In this document: piece by piece, positions 1 to 9,534 of the stretch
How the letters are laid out: every line of letters starts with the position of its first letter
Numbering within the stretch: the stretch's first letter is position 1
Assembly: GCF_021018805.1 (NCBI RefSeq)
Contig: NC_086258.1
Location: forward strand, 17,162,192 to 17,226,191
DNA: 64,000 nucleotides
Origin: Prinia subflava
Lineage: Eukaryota > Chordata > Aves > Passeriformes > Cisticolidae
Direction: 5' to 3'
Translations under genes and position numbers: made by a program
Notes under the pieces: model-generated
The model's input: only the letters and a program-made list of their open reading frames with translations
What the model was told of the DNA's origin: nothing
Database searches by the model: none

Positions 1-915
1 TTCCCCATTAATTCTCCTTTCAGCCTGGGCTGAGAAGCTGAACTAGAGACAGGCAGCTTGGAGCAAAGCAGGAGTGGGTGGAGGAGCAGAAGGAAGAACA
101 CTGCTGCCAGTGCAGCAAAAAGGTTAAAGCATCTTTCTGCACGATCCTTGACCTCAGCACAAAACCTTCAGCCCGGGGACATGGAAAACATGCCCAGCAG
201 AGCCAGCTCTGTGGCCAAAGGGGGAGATTAAGGCTGGCTGCAGGCACTGCTGTGCTCACCACGTGTCCCCTGTCAGCCTGTGTGTCGCTGAGACAGCTCC
301 CTGTGCTCTGCCACCACCGCGTTCCTTAAGCAGTTTAAAAGCACATTTATTTCTTGGAAGCCTATGAACGTCAGATGGAACTAATTAAAACCGGGAGGGC
401 TCAGGGGAGCCGGCAATTTGCTTTCCACTTCAAAGTGGTTTAGCAAAATAAAAGCACTCAGCCCTCTAATGCAAGTGCATGTCCATGGGGAGGGAGGAGA
501 AGAGACCACTCAGTGCTCCCAAGTGGTCTCTCTGCCCCCTCTTTTGCTCCCCAGGCTCACTGGAGCTGTGTTTGGATGCTCTGCCAGTTGATTAGCCAGG
601 GCAGCAGAGGTTAATTGCAGTGATTGCTCCCTGCCCTCCCATCAGTTTTGCAGAGCAGGCGGTGCTGCACAGGGAAGAGGTGGCACCGTGGGCAGCAGCA
701 GCCACCCACACAATCCTCAGGAACTGGGATCCTCCTCAGACCAGACAGCAGCTGCCACCGAGGGGTTTCTGGGCGAGTGTCAGGCACCACAGGCAGTGAC
801 AGGCACAGGCACTGCCCAGCCTGGCTGCTCCAGGGCAGGTCCCACCGTGGAGGGTCTCCTTGCAGGACCCCACTGCCACCCCCACAGCTCCTGCCCTCAC
901 CACCCCAGTGCCACT
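1..915. other. Unique non-coding sequence
   Basis: I recognise no gene or repeat here. Reading frames are short and overlap on both strands, with no family resemblance. The stretch around 360-480 is AT-rich and non-repetitive and includes a CTAATTAAAA-type homeodomain-like motif. It could be conserved regulatory DNA, but nothing in the sequence proves that. Confidence 0.4.
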
Positions 916-971
916 GGGGTGCCCAGGGTGGGGTCCCCAGGGTGGGGTGCCCAGGGTGGGGTCCCTGAGTG
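916..971 (+). repeat. G-rich 14 bp minisatellite
   Basis: Three full 14 bp units and a partial fourth run head to tail. They alternate between GGGGTGCCCAGGGT and GGGGTCCCCAGGGT, so the higher-order period is 28 bp. The plus strand carries at least seven runs of three or more G with short spacers, which is a G-quadruplex-compatible arrangement. The CCC in each spacer could instead pair with the G runs as small hairpins. Confidence 0.75.
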
Positions 972-2506
972 TTTCCCAGGGGGTACCAAGGCTCCCTGCA
1001 CCCTTCCCCCCTGCATGGTCCCAAACCCCACAGCACTGACCCCTTCAGGGGGTCACCCTCGGGACAGCCCCCAGCTCCTGCTGCCCCCCCAGCCCCCCCA
1101 GCCCATGCCATGCTCAGAGTCCCTGCACCCAGGCAGGGCTGGGGGTGTCAGCATGGAAAATCTGCTCACCAGCATCACCCCCTGTGCCTGTTCCATCCAG
1201 GGTTTGATTTATTCCTTCTTTAAAAAATTGTGTTTTCCCTCCAACTTGGCATTTTACACCACACTCTAAAGCCTGTGATAAATGGGGGCTGGGCTGCTGG
1301 CAGCTGTGGGGCTGCAGGATCACCCACATCCCAACTCTTTCCTGTCACTCTCTCTCATTTATCCAACCCTCATCCTGACTGATGGGCAGGGGAATGGCTT
1401 CTACAGCAGAAGCCACAGCCAGGGCCAACAGCTGATGTCACACAGGTGACACGGGCAGCCAATGCCCAGCACCCCCTCCAGCCCCAGCTCACCCGTGACC
1501 CAGGGTGGCAAGTGGAGTCTGACTGAGGTCCCATCCTCCTGCACCAGCTTTTGTTTGCTCCTCTCTCATTCTCTGTGGCTGGGGGAAAGCAAGGGGAAGA
1601 AATCAATAAAAATTAACTCTGGAAATAAAAAAGGAAGGAATCGGCAGCTCGCAAGCAGCAGCAGATAAAGTGGCCCGTGATGGCCCCATAAACCATCTCT
1701 CAGCTCACCATTTATCACCCAGCCAGTATGCCTCAACATCAGGCTTCATTTACTCAGCCCTGAGAGACATTCACCTGGCCTTGCAAATTTAGGAAAAGGA
1801 GTTGCAACGACAATTCAGATTTGAACGTGGCTGGTGCCTCTGCTCGGAGCTCTCTGGTGCTGGGGGTGTGCAGGGAGCCTTTGGCTGGGCCAGTTGGGAT
1901 GGCTCCCTGCAGGATTTCAGCTCCCTGGCACTAAACCCTGGCTGATAAAGGTGAGGAGCTGTGCAGACCTGAGCATGTCACACCTGGGAGGGTGGGATGG
2001 AGGGGCTGGGCTCACTCTGCATCCAACACCCTGGGCACCATCCATCTGCTGCAGCCCCAGGATGCTCCTGCCCAGCACTCAGGCTCTCTGTGGCTGTACC
2101 ACTGCCCTGTGAAGGGAAGCTTTCTCCATCCCCTGTCTGACACAGAGAGCTCTTGTGGGCAACAAACTCCAGCCCCACCAGAGCCTCCTCAGCTGCAGCA
2201 CAAGAAGAGGGGATGCTGCTGGCCCTGGGGTAAAGCTGACTGGATTTTGTGGAGTTGCTTTTTCTTTTAAGAAGTTTGTAATGCAGTGCCCAAGACATAG
2301 GTCCAGCACAGTAGCTGAAGGCCCAGCAGGTCACAATTTCAATGCATGTCCTTGGGCTGCCCCTGGGAAAATGTGGCTCTTTTCTGACTGCATAAAATGT
2401 CATCATCAAACTCACCTTTGAAAGCCAGGGGGAGACAGCCCCATCAGCCCTGGAGAGACAGTGTGAGACTTGGGGAGAAGAAACCAAAGGGGAGTTATGT
2501 GATCCA
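972..2506. other. Unique non-coding sequence
   Basis: No gene or interspersed repeat is recognised. About 1590-1800 is AT-richer, non-repetitive and rich in AATAAA and TTTATC-type words, and could be a conserved non-coding block. The long minus-strand open frame that covers 1978-2640 runs through the LTR fragment that follows and is not credible as a gene. Confidence 0.4.
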
Positions 2507-2720
2507 CATGGACAATTAAATCCCAGTTTGCAAATGAACCAAAACTTATAAAAATGTAAGATCTCCTGACCATTTGTCCATTTTGTGACCATTTTGGGTC
2601 CACCTTGGTGTAGCCCTGGCCAGGCTCTTGTCCTGCCCAAGGTGTATCCTAGAGGCCTTTTAATAAATCTCTGCTTTATTCTCTAGCTCTGTCCAGTCTC
2701 TGTTCCTTCCCAAGGCATCA
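2507..2720 (+). mobile_element. Solo-LTR fragment, same family as 6913-7357
   Basis: This is the 3' half of an endogenous retrovirus LTR. It aligns with the LTRs at 6913 and 16387 from the GGACAATTAAA block onward. It shares the short direct repeat around the CCATTTTGTGACCATTTTGGG words, the GTAGCCCTGGCCAGGCTCTTG block, the AATAAA polyadenylation signal (2662-2667) and the terminal AAGGCATCA (2712-2720). Upstream of about 2507 the match fades, so the 5' half is either lost or a divergent subfamily. No internal retroviral genes are present. Confidence 0.8.
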
Positions 2721-5558
2721 AGGACAGAAGGGGATCAAGCCCTGCACTCCCTGGATGTGGAATCTTCTCCCTGGCTCCTGAGCTGCTGGGGCAGGTGAGT
2801 CGTGCCAGTCCCTGGTGTCACCACACACACCTTTCTCATGTTATCCCTGACATGCAAACTACGTGGCCCAGCAGAGAGAGGCACACATTACAAACGAGGT
2901 GAAAAATAAACCAGAACCCACCCCTGGATTCTTGCAGCCCTCTGCTAATTAGGTGAGACATGCTCAGAGGAACCCCTGCTATCAGCCCAGCCAAGGGAAT
3001 GTAAATATTTGCAAGTCTAGGTCACCGGGTCCATTATTTACTGTTCTGTCCTATGACTTAACGTTTGACATAAGACTTGAGGTTTTCAGAGGTTTGTTTG
3101 TGTTTGGGTTGGTGGTGGTTTTTTTTTTCTTTTTGCTCTGAGCTTCCCTTGATTTCTTGGCAGCTAGGTGACTGTGAAAGGGAGGGCTGCCCTCAGCATC
3201 CCACCGCCACAAAACAATGATGCCACTGTGAACTTTTCCCATTAATCCCTGTTTGCTGGGTGGCACAAGGTGTTGGGTGCTATGAGCCAGAAAGGGAGGT
3301 GAGGCAGAGCTCTCAGCCTCCTGTCCTGCAGACAGGCACCAGTGCATGGCCAGCACTGCTTCCAGTGAGGGAAAAACACAAAAAAAATAGGGCCGTGAGC
3401 CACAGGAGCAGGCAGCTCCCACCCAAGGCCATGGGAGCCACAAACTCCCTTTTTTTTTCCAGCCAGAACCTTCAGCTTGCACATTGACACTGGACCTGCT
3501 CCACAGGCTCCCATTCCCAATTTCTTTGCCAGAAAGCGGGGAAATAAAATGATTTTTTATTAATTCAAAGGCAATATTTCACACTCAAGGCAAAAATCTG
3601 TGTTCATCTGCCCATATTACCCAAAACCTCACATCAGTCAACATCAGGCTGCTGCTGCCTCATCTTTCCAAAGTTACTGATTAGATACAAGGATTTCAAA
3701 GGTTTATTTTCCCCTCTCCCCAGTAAATTGGTTTTGCCCATTGAAGGGGCACTGCTTCACCAGGGTGGGCTGAGGGGGTATCAGAGGAGTCACCCCAAAC
3801 TGGGCACAGCTCAGACCAAGCTGCCACAAACACACAGGGCTGAAGGAGCACAGCAGGCAAAGGAGAGGAGATGGGAAATTTAACTTTATACGGCTTGTAA
3901 GAAAGCAGATTAAATGGGGAGTGTGATAATGCTATAAATACCTCCAGGGAAATACCATCAAAGGAGAGAGGGGGATTATTCAAATAATCTGGAAACAGTG
4001 AAACAAGGAGAGCTGGGGCCAGAAGCCACAAATGGGAATATTTCAGGCAAGGCATTAAGAAAAACTGTCTGAGAAGTGAGAGTGATTATGTGCAGAAATT
4101 GGCCATCCCAGCAGGTCAGGGCCTTATCAGAGGTATTTAAGGTGGTGTGAGCACAGGTTGGGAGGGCATGAGGGTGTGACCTGGGGGAAGCAGAGGGGTC
4201 AGACCTCCTAAAGGAGTTGAAAGCCCCCTCAAGATGCTCCTGTGTCTGATACCTCACCATCAGCCCTGGTACATGGCCCAGGAGCAGGCACACAGCCCTG
4301 CAGCCCCAAAGACACCTGAGAGTGCCAGAGCTGCTCATCCCTGAGCGAGGCACTCCCAGGCACTCACCTTCCTCTTCCTGTCCTGCTTCTCAGCTTTTCT
4401 CCACCTTTCTCCATTTTTTCCCTATCCTGTGACTGAAGAAAACAAAGGCTGATGGAGCCATTCATTGACTTTTCTGGTCCAGGATGAAATATGAAATAAA
4501 ATATTCCAGCCAGCTCGCCACTGTGTAACTTGGCAGAGTAGCATGAGTAGCTAATGAGTAAAGCTGAAGTTGGCTGTGCAATTAAAAGTGATATATTTTT
4601 ATATATAAATGATGAGTTTTCCATCCTCAGAGCTGATAAATTTCTCAAGCTAAGAGCCTTTTGTGGCCACATTTTTACACAGCACTGTTTCTTTTTTTCC
4701 CTCTGCTCCCCTCCAAAAAAAATGACCAGTTTTCCCATCTACTTAATGGGCTGTAAATACTTTTCTGCTAAGATGAAAAGTCCATTCGATTTGCATTAAA
4801 TCTTCATCATTATGAGCTCTTGAGAGACTGCAGCAAGGCTGGATACTGACACAGAATACTGCATCTTTTTGTGGAAACCTTCCCTTAGAGATCCCAAGTG
4901 GGAAGAAGAAACAAAAGGGGCAGACAAGGGGTGAATAAAACCCTGTGGCTTGGTATTGGGACACATCTGCTTGCTGGAAAGGGAATTATAAGTCCTGGGT
5001 TCTCCTTCCAGCCTTGTTAGGGCAAGGTCTGCCCTGTCTCAGCAGCTCTGATGCAGGAGTTTCCCTGGGAACCAGGCAGGATGAAGCCACCATGGCTGGT
5101 GCTACAGGACACCCTGGCCATGTGCAAGGTTTTAATCCTTGGGAGCAGAGAGAACCAAGGGGGAAGGATCTGTCCCCCCCAAGATATCCCAGCAGGGCAT
5201 CCAGGGAGTGACCACAGCTGTGCTCCTCTACCTGACATGTTCTGCTTTATACCAGACACCCAACACGCCACTTCTTGGTCCTCATTTCTTCCTCCTGACA
5301 GAGACTTCTGCACAGAAACAGGCTCATTGCTGAGTGCTTAGAATTCAGGCTTTCCTGGTACTTTTCTTGACTCAGCTATAACACCTGAAGTGGAACTGGA
5401 CACATTTTTTCATCACTTCCAACTCTTCTGAGCCATTCCAATACACTTTTTTTTCATGCAAGACTAGTTTTTTTTAAAAGACAGAGGGTCTTGAGCTGCC
5501 CTTTCAGCTTCAAGCACAGCTATCATCTCTTCAGCCCCCGCTCCTGCCAGCTCATTGC
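2721..5558. other. Unique non-coding sequence
   Basis: No gene is recognised. There is a short T-rich tract near 3119-3137 and AT-rich stretches at 3540-3600 and 4560-4620. Open frames here are short, overlap on both strands and resemble no known family. Confidence 0.4.
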
Positions 5559-6017
5559 TCAAAAGCTGCCTGCCTTGCCTTTCTTCTTAGCAAAATACAG
5601 ATGATTTAGTACATTTTGATGATTTTTGACAATGACAAAGAGTAAGGTCTCAAACTGGAGCAAGGGGCTGTGCTCCAGCCAGAAACCTGCTCTGATTGTC
5701 AGCTCTTCCCTTGCAATGATATTCAGGAATTCTGCTCTTTGCCTGATCTCCTGCATGGGCAGGATAGAGACTTCCACAGCTTGTTTAGCCATAGCCATGA
5801 CACAAACCGAGGGGAGGCCACACTGCAGCTGTCAACAACACCATCCCAGTGAATAAATAACTCCTGTGGTGAGCAGGGCCACAAGTGCTCCCTGTTCTTG
5901 ATGATCACAGTGCTGCAGAGCAAGCACAGAGCATCCATGGAGCCTGACCTCCTGCAGCCCAGAGCCCAGGGAGTTCAGTTCCCCTGAGTTCCCATGCTGG
6001 GGACCCACCAGCAGCAC
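5559..6017 (-). other. Unassigned reading frame broken by one stop
   Basis: Two minus-strand open frames, 5832-6017 and 5559-5798, lie in the same phase. They are separated by a single TGA and a few sense codons, giving about 150 codons with one stop. The downstream part has a mixed, protein-like composition (for example AEFLNIIAREELTIRAG). I do not recognise a family. No splice sites, start context or flanking poly(A) tie it to a gene, and several chance frames in the window have similar length. It is listed only as a candidate pseudogene or chance frame. Confidence 0.15.
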
Positions 6018-6284
6018 CAGCTCTAGGGCCTCAGCAGCTCAAAACCCATCCCAGGGGTGCAAAATGCTTCCAGCCAGGACCTTCCACTCTCAATCTAGTG
6101 CTCAAAGACCAAACAACATGAGAAGGGAGGTGGGGTGGGCAGAGAAATCCCTTCCAGAGGCAGCTGATGCTCACCTGGGAAGGGCTGACAGGCACAGCAT
6201 CCCCTCCAAGCCACGGGTGCACCAACACTCCATCGAGGCTGTTTATTGTCTCTGCTATAAAAGGGTTTCAATCAAGCTGGGACA

Positions 6285-6560
6285 GTAAATTCTAGTTTAA
6301 ATTAAACTAAGCCATTTAGTCAGGATGAAGGCTGTTTGCATCTGAAACCCAGCCTCGGACAAATGGTGCTTCAGAGCACAGATTTGGCTTATAGCGTTTT
6401 AAAGCAGCTGCCTTCATAAAAGCTAATAAAATACCGCTGGATAATTAAAAGCTTTAATTAAAAATGCAAAGTCCAAACAGTTTCATATTAACAAGGAAAC
6501 TTGTTTTGACATCTGAAATCGCTGCACAAGCTGAATTCCCCTGTATTCTCTCCAGGCTAT
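6285..6560. promoter_or_regulatory. AT-rich block with paired homeodomain-type sites
   Basis: This is a non-repeat, AT-rich stretch. It contains a near-palindrome at 6293-6309 (8 bp arms TAGTTTAA / TTAAACTA around one base). A second inverted pair, TAATTA at 6442-6447 and TTAATTA at 6454-6460, flanks an AAAGCTTT core. Clustered TAATTA motifs are typical binding sites of homeodomain factors and common in vertebrate enhancers. Enhancer function is an inference, since the sequence shows only motif density and absence of known repeats. Confidence 0.25.
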
Positions 6561-6912
6561 TTCGAGTTTGCTGTGTAGCTGGAAATGTCTCCTAACTCAG
6601 TGCAATCACCATGTGTTGCTGGGGACGTGCACCAAAAATTGATGCTGCTTGTTTTACAACTTCACTTTTAATTATCACAGTCTGAGGCAGCAGTGGGCTC
6701 ATTTGCATGGCAATCCCTGAACGAAGCCTGGGGATGGAGCAGCCTGGCATGCAGGGGATAAAATATATAACTTCATATGGGCTGCCAGGCTCAAGTGAGA
6801 GCTGAGCACAGCAGCAGAGCCAGCCTTGGGTGGGGTTGTCAGCAGCTCTGCTCTTAGCTGTGGCACTGGGACATGGGCCACACCCTGTGTCACCACCTTG
6901 ATCCCTTCCTGA
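6561..6912. other. Unique non-coding sequence
   Basis: Nothing is recognised between the AT-rich block and the solo LTR. Confidence 0.4.
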
Positions 6913-7357
6913 TGATGCCTTGAGCTTTATCTTTCATGTATTTCAGACTCTGTGCTGCCCAGGGGTGCAGCTCTGAGCTCACACTCAGGGTCACTCAGCT
7001 CTGCTCACAGCAGGGACACAAAACAAATCCTTCTCCTGCTGCACACCAAGGACAACTTTCAGCCCCAAAGCACAAACAAGGGTGGCTGGAGGGAGGAACA
7101 AGAAGGATGGGACCTCACAGCCTGGAGCTGGAACTGGACAATTAAACCCCAATATGCAAATGGACCAAAATTTATCAAAGTGTGAGACCTCGTGACTGTT
7201 TGTCCATTTTGTGCCCATTTTGGGTCCACCTTGGGTGTAGCTCTGGCCAGGCTCTTGTCCTGCCCAAGGTGTGTCCTAAAGGCTTTTCAATAAATCTCTA
7301 TTTCATTCTCTTAGCTTTGTCCAGTCCCTGTTTCAGGTCAGCCTTCCCAAGGCATCA
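6913..7357 (+). mobile_element. Solo LTR (family 1), 445 bp
   Basis: This is a long terminal repeat with no internal retroviral sequence on either side, so it is a solo LTR left by recombination between the two ends of a provirus. The edges are set by perfect 9 bp inverted termini, TGATGCCTT (6913-6921) and AAGGCATCA (7349-7357), beginning TG and ending CA as LTRs do. An AATAAA polyadenylation signal lies at 7289-7294, about 60 bp before the 3' edge. It matches the LTR at 16387-16833 along its whole length with scattered substitutions. The flanking 4-mers are CTGA and CTGC, so a 4 bp target duplication is possible but imperfect. Confidence 0.88.
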
Positions 7358-7570
7358 CTGCAGCCTGGTGCACCCACACACAGCTGGTTGGTTTTGTAGC
7401 CGAATGTGGGATTTGAGTCCATGGATGGTCCCGTGTCTGCAACAGCTCCAGTGCAGGAGTTTTGTGTCTGTTCCTGCTTTTGTCCACCTCAGGGTGAACT
7501 GGAGCACATCTCAATTACCTGAAAGTTTATTTCTTGTGGGACAAGCACAAGTCTGGACACATATGGGGAT
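7358..7570. other. Unique spacer between LTR and microsatellite
   Basis: A short unique stretch. No primer-binding site follows the LTR immediately, which supports the solo-LTR reading. Confidence 0.4.
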
Positions 7571-7899
7571 GAGGAGAGGAGAGGAGAGGAGAGGAGAGGA
7601 GAGGAGAGGAGAGGAGAGGAGAGGAGAGGAGAGGAGAGGAGAGGAGAGGAGAGGAGAGGAGAGGAGAGGAGAGGAGAGGAGAGGAGAGGAGAGGAGAGGA
7701 GAGGAGAGGAGAGGAGAGGAGAGGAGAGGAGAGGAGAGGAGAGGAGAGGAGAGGAGAGGAGAGGAGAGGAGAGGAGAGGAGAGGAGAGGAGAGGAGAGGA
7801 GAGGAGAGGAGAGGAGAGGAGAGGAGAGGAGAGGAGAGGAGAGGAGAGGAGAGGAGAGGAGAGGAGAGGAGAGGAGAGGAGAGGAGAGGAGAGGAGAGG
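7571..7899 (+). repeat. Pure pentanucleotide microsatellite, about 66 copies
   Basis: 329 bp of uninterrupted period-5 repeat (GAGGA on the plus strand, TCCTC on the minus strand). No interruption is visible from end to end. One strand is all purine and the other all pyrimidine, and the motif can be read as a mirror repeat, so intramolecular triplex (H-DNA) is possible. All frames are open through it, which explains the long artefactual reading frames at 7182-8057 (+) and 7527-7904 (-). True length may differ from the assembly because such arrays slip and collapse. Confidence 0.99.
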
Positions 7900-8439
7900 G
7901 GCAATGCTCTGCCCTATGCCTGGGATTGCTGGAGGCTTCTCAAATCCTCATTTCAAAGCCCTCTGAGGCTGTAGAGCCTCAGTGGGAAACCTCTGCTTCA
8001 TCCATGCTGTTCCCTTTGGACCCTCCACAGCATCACATCCTCTTCTGCTGGGGCTGATGGGGGTGCAATTTTCAGCCCCTCCTCTCCAGCATCTTGGAAC
8101 AAAACACTCTTGTAATGAGCCCTGGTGAAATAGCAGTAAATCCATCAGTCCACCCTCGGGAATGCAGATCCATAAGGCTTTAAACCAACAGGGACTGATT
8201 TAATTGTGTAATTTGGCATTTCTCAGAGGCAGAGCAAACAGCCTCTCTGAGCACCAGCTGTTCCACACCCAGCCCCACTGCAGCTTTTCCTGTGGCTGCT
8301 CAGCCCCTCATTCCCTGGCAGGGGAGAAGCCACCCCAGAGCTGCTGAGGGGATTTGGTTGTCCCTGCCATTGCTTTGGAAATGGGCGTCTCCTGTCCAGA
8401 TGCCACTGTCTTGTTCCATCTCCAAGGCACTGGATCCTG
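7900..8439. other. Unique non-coding sequence
   Basis: No gene or repeat is recognised between the microsatellite and the CR1 tail fragment. Confidence 0.4.
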
Positions 8440-8497
8440 CTGGACTATTCTATGACTTGATGAATTTAGAAGGCTTTTCCAACTTTAATGATTCTTG
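8440..8497 (+). mobile_element. CR1 LINE 3' tail fragment
   Basis: A short piece resembles the last bases of CR1 in sense orientation: TGGACTA, a short internal stretch, then TTTTCCAACTTTAATGATTC, matching the usual GGACTAGATGA...TTCCAACC...ATGATTC ending. It is heavily worn and only about 58 bp, so it may be an old or rearranged copy. Confidence 0.5.
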
Positions 8498-8894
8498 ACT
8501 TATTGGGTCATAAGAAAGCAGATTTCTTTTTCCATTTCACATGCTTCTAGAGGGGTTTAATGAGAATAAACTGAAAACATTCGGATTTCAACAGCTAATG
8601 GCTTTGTTTTGGCCCTTTTTTGGCATTTTATTGGTAATTTTCTCTCCAGGAAAACCATCAAAAATTAAAATCTGGCTTTTGTTGAAGTCTTTTTAAAGCC
8701 ATGAGCAGATTTCCATGCCTTGGTGCTTTTTCTTTCTCTCCACTCCACCTTGGCACTTCTGGTTTTGTTTTGTACAGAGAGCACAATGAGCATTTATCCA
8801 TCACAGCCCAAGGCTGGAGGTACCTGGGATAAAGGCAGTGACTTGGCCCAGAGCTGAGCTGGCACCTGGATGCATTTCTCTGCCAGGTAACCAC

Positions 8895-8988
8895 TGGCAA
8901 ATGGTTTCTTGAACTCCTGCCTCATTTTCCCCACCTGCAGAATGAAGAGATGATGGACTGACCTACTCTGCAAAGTGCTTTGTAAAAG
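8895..8988 (+). mobile_element. MIR-type SINE remnant
   Basis: The stretch follows the 3' half of a MIR or CORE-SINE: GCCTCATTTTCCCCACCTGC, then a diverged 'AATGGGGATAATG' region, then GACCTACTCTGCAAAGTGCT leading to TTGTAAA. The same order of blocks in MIR is GCCTCAGTTTCCCCATCTG, TGGGGATAAT, CTTTGTAAAGTGCTTTG. MIRs are ancient and survive in small numbers in birds, which fits the high divergence. Confidence 0.6.
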
Positions 8989-9390
8989 CCTCTTTTCATT
9001 ATGGCCCTGCTGACTTCTGGGCGTTGAAAATTTTGAATTTCTCAGCAGTCTGTGGCAGCTCCACCAATTTCTGCTCTCAGCTTGATCCACCCTGCTGAAG
9101 AGCCATGGTGTGGGCAGGGGTTTTTCTCATCTTCCCACCCATTTCTGTCCTGGCCCTGGGTGTCAGAGGCTGCAAAGGTGATTTTGGGTTCCCAGAGCAC
9201 TCCTCTCACAGCAGTCCCTCTGTTGTATCAGTTCCCTGCAGTGATGGTCACTTTTTGGTTGTCTCCAGCTATGTGTCACACGCTGGAAGAAACAGAAAAA
9301 TAAAAAAAGAGGAAGTTTGAAACATCAGAGAAACTTTTAATCTACTGTTAGGGCAGTCAAATGGGAATTTTTGTTGGGGGAAAGATTTGC

Positions 9391-9534
9391 TCAGAGATGT
9401 TTTGGACTCTCCATCCTTGCTGATATTCAAACCCAGCTGGACATGGTACTGAGCTGACCCTTGTCCAAGCAGAGGGGCTGGACCCAAACCTTCCAGAGGT
9501 TCTTCCTCCTAACCACAGCAATCCTGTGCAACTG
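9391..9534 (+). mobile_element. CR1 LINE 3' end, sense orientation
   Basis: Matches the CR1 3' end in order: TGGACTCTCCATCCTTG, GATATTCAAACCCAGCTGGA, CATGGTACTGAGC, CTTGTCCAAGCAGAGGGGCT, then a CCAGAGGTTCTTCC / AACC / AATCCTGTG ending. This corresponds to the end of ORF2 (PSLEVFKRRLD region) and the short 3' UTR. It is 5'-truncated, as most CR1 copies are. The terminal ATTCTATG-type repeats have decayed. Confidence 0.8.

Noticed and set aside
1978..2640. 220-codon minus-strand frame
   Set aside because: It runs antisense through the LTR fragment and adjoining unique DNA. The LTR part recurs antisense in the other copies, so it is not a gene.
7182..8057. 291-codon plus-strand frame and the 125-codon minus-strand frame over the same place
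   Set aside because: Both are translations of the pentanucleotide repeat, which contains no stop codon in any frame.
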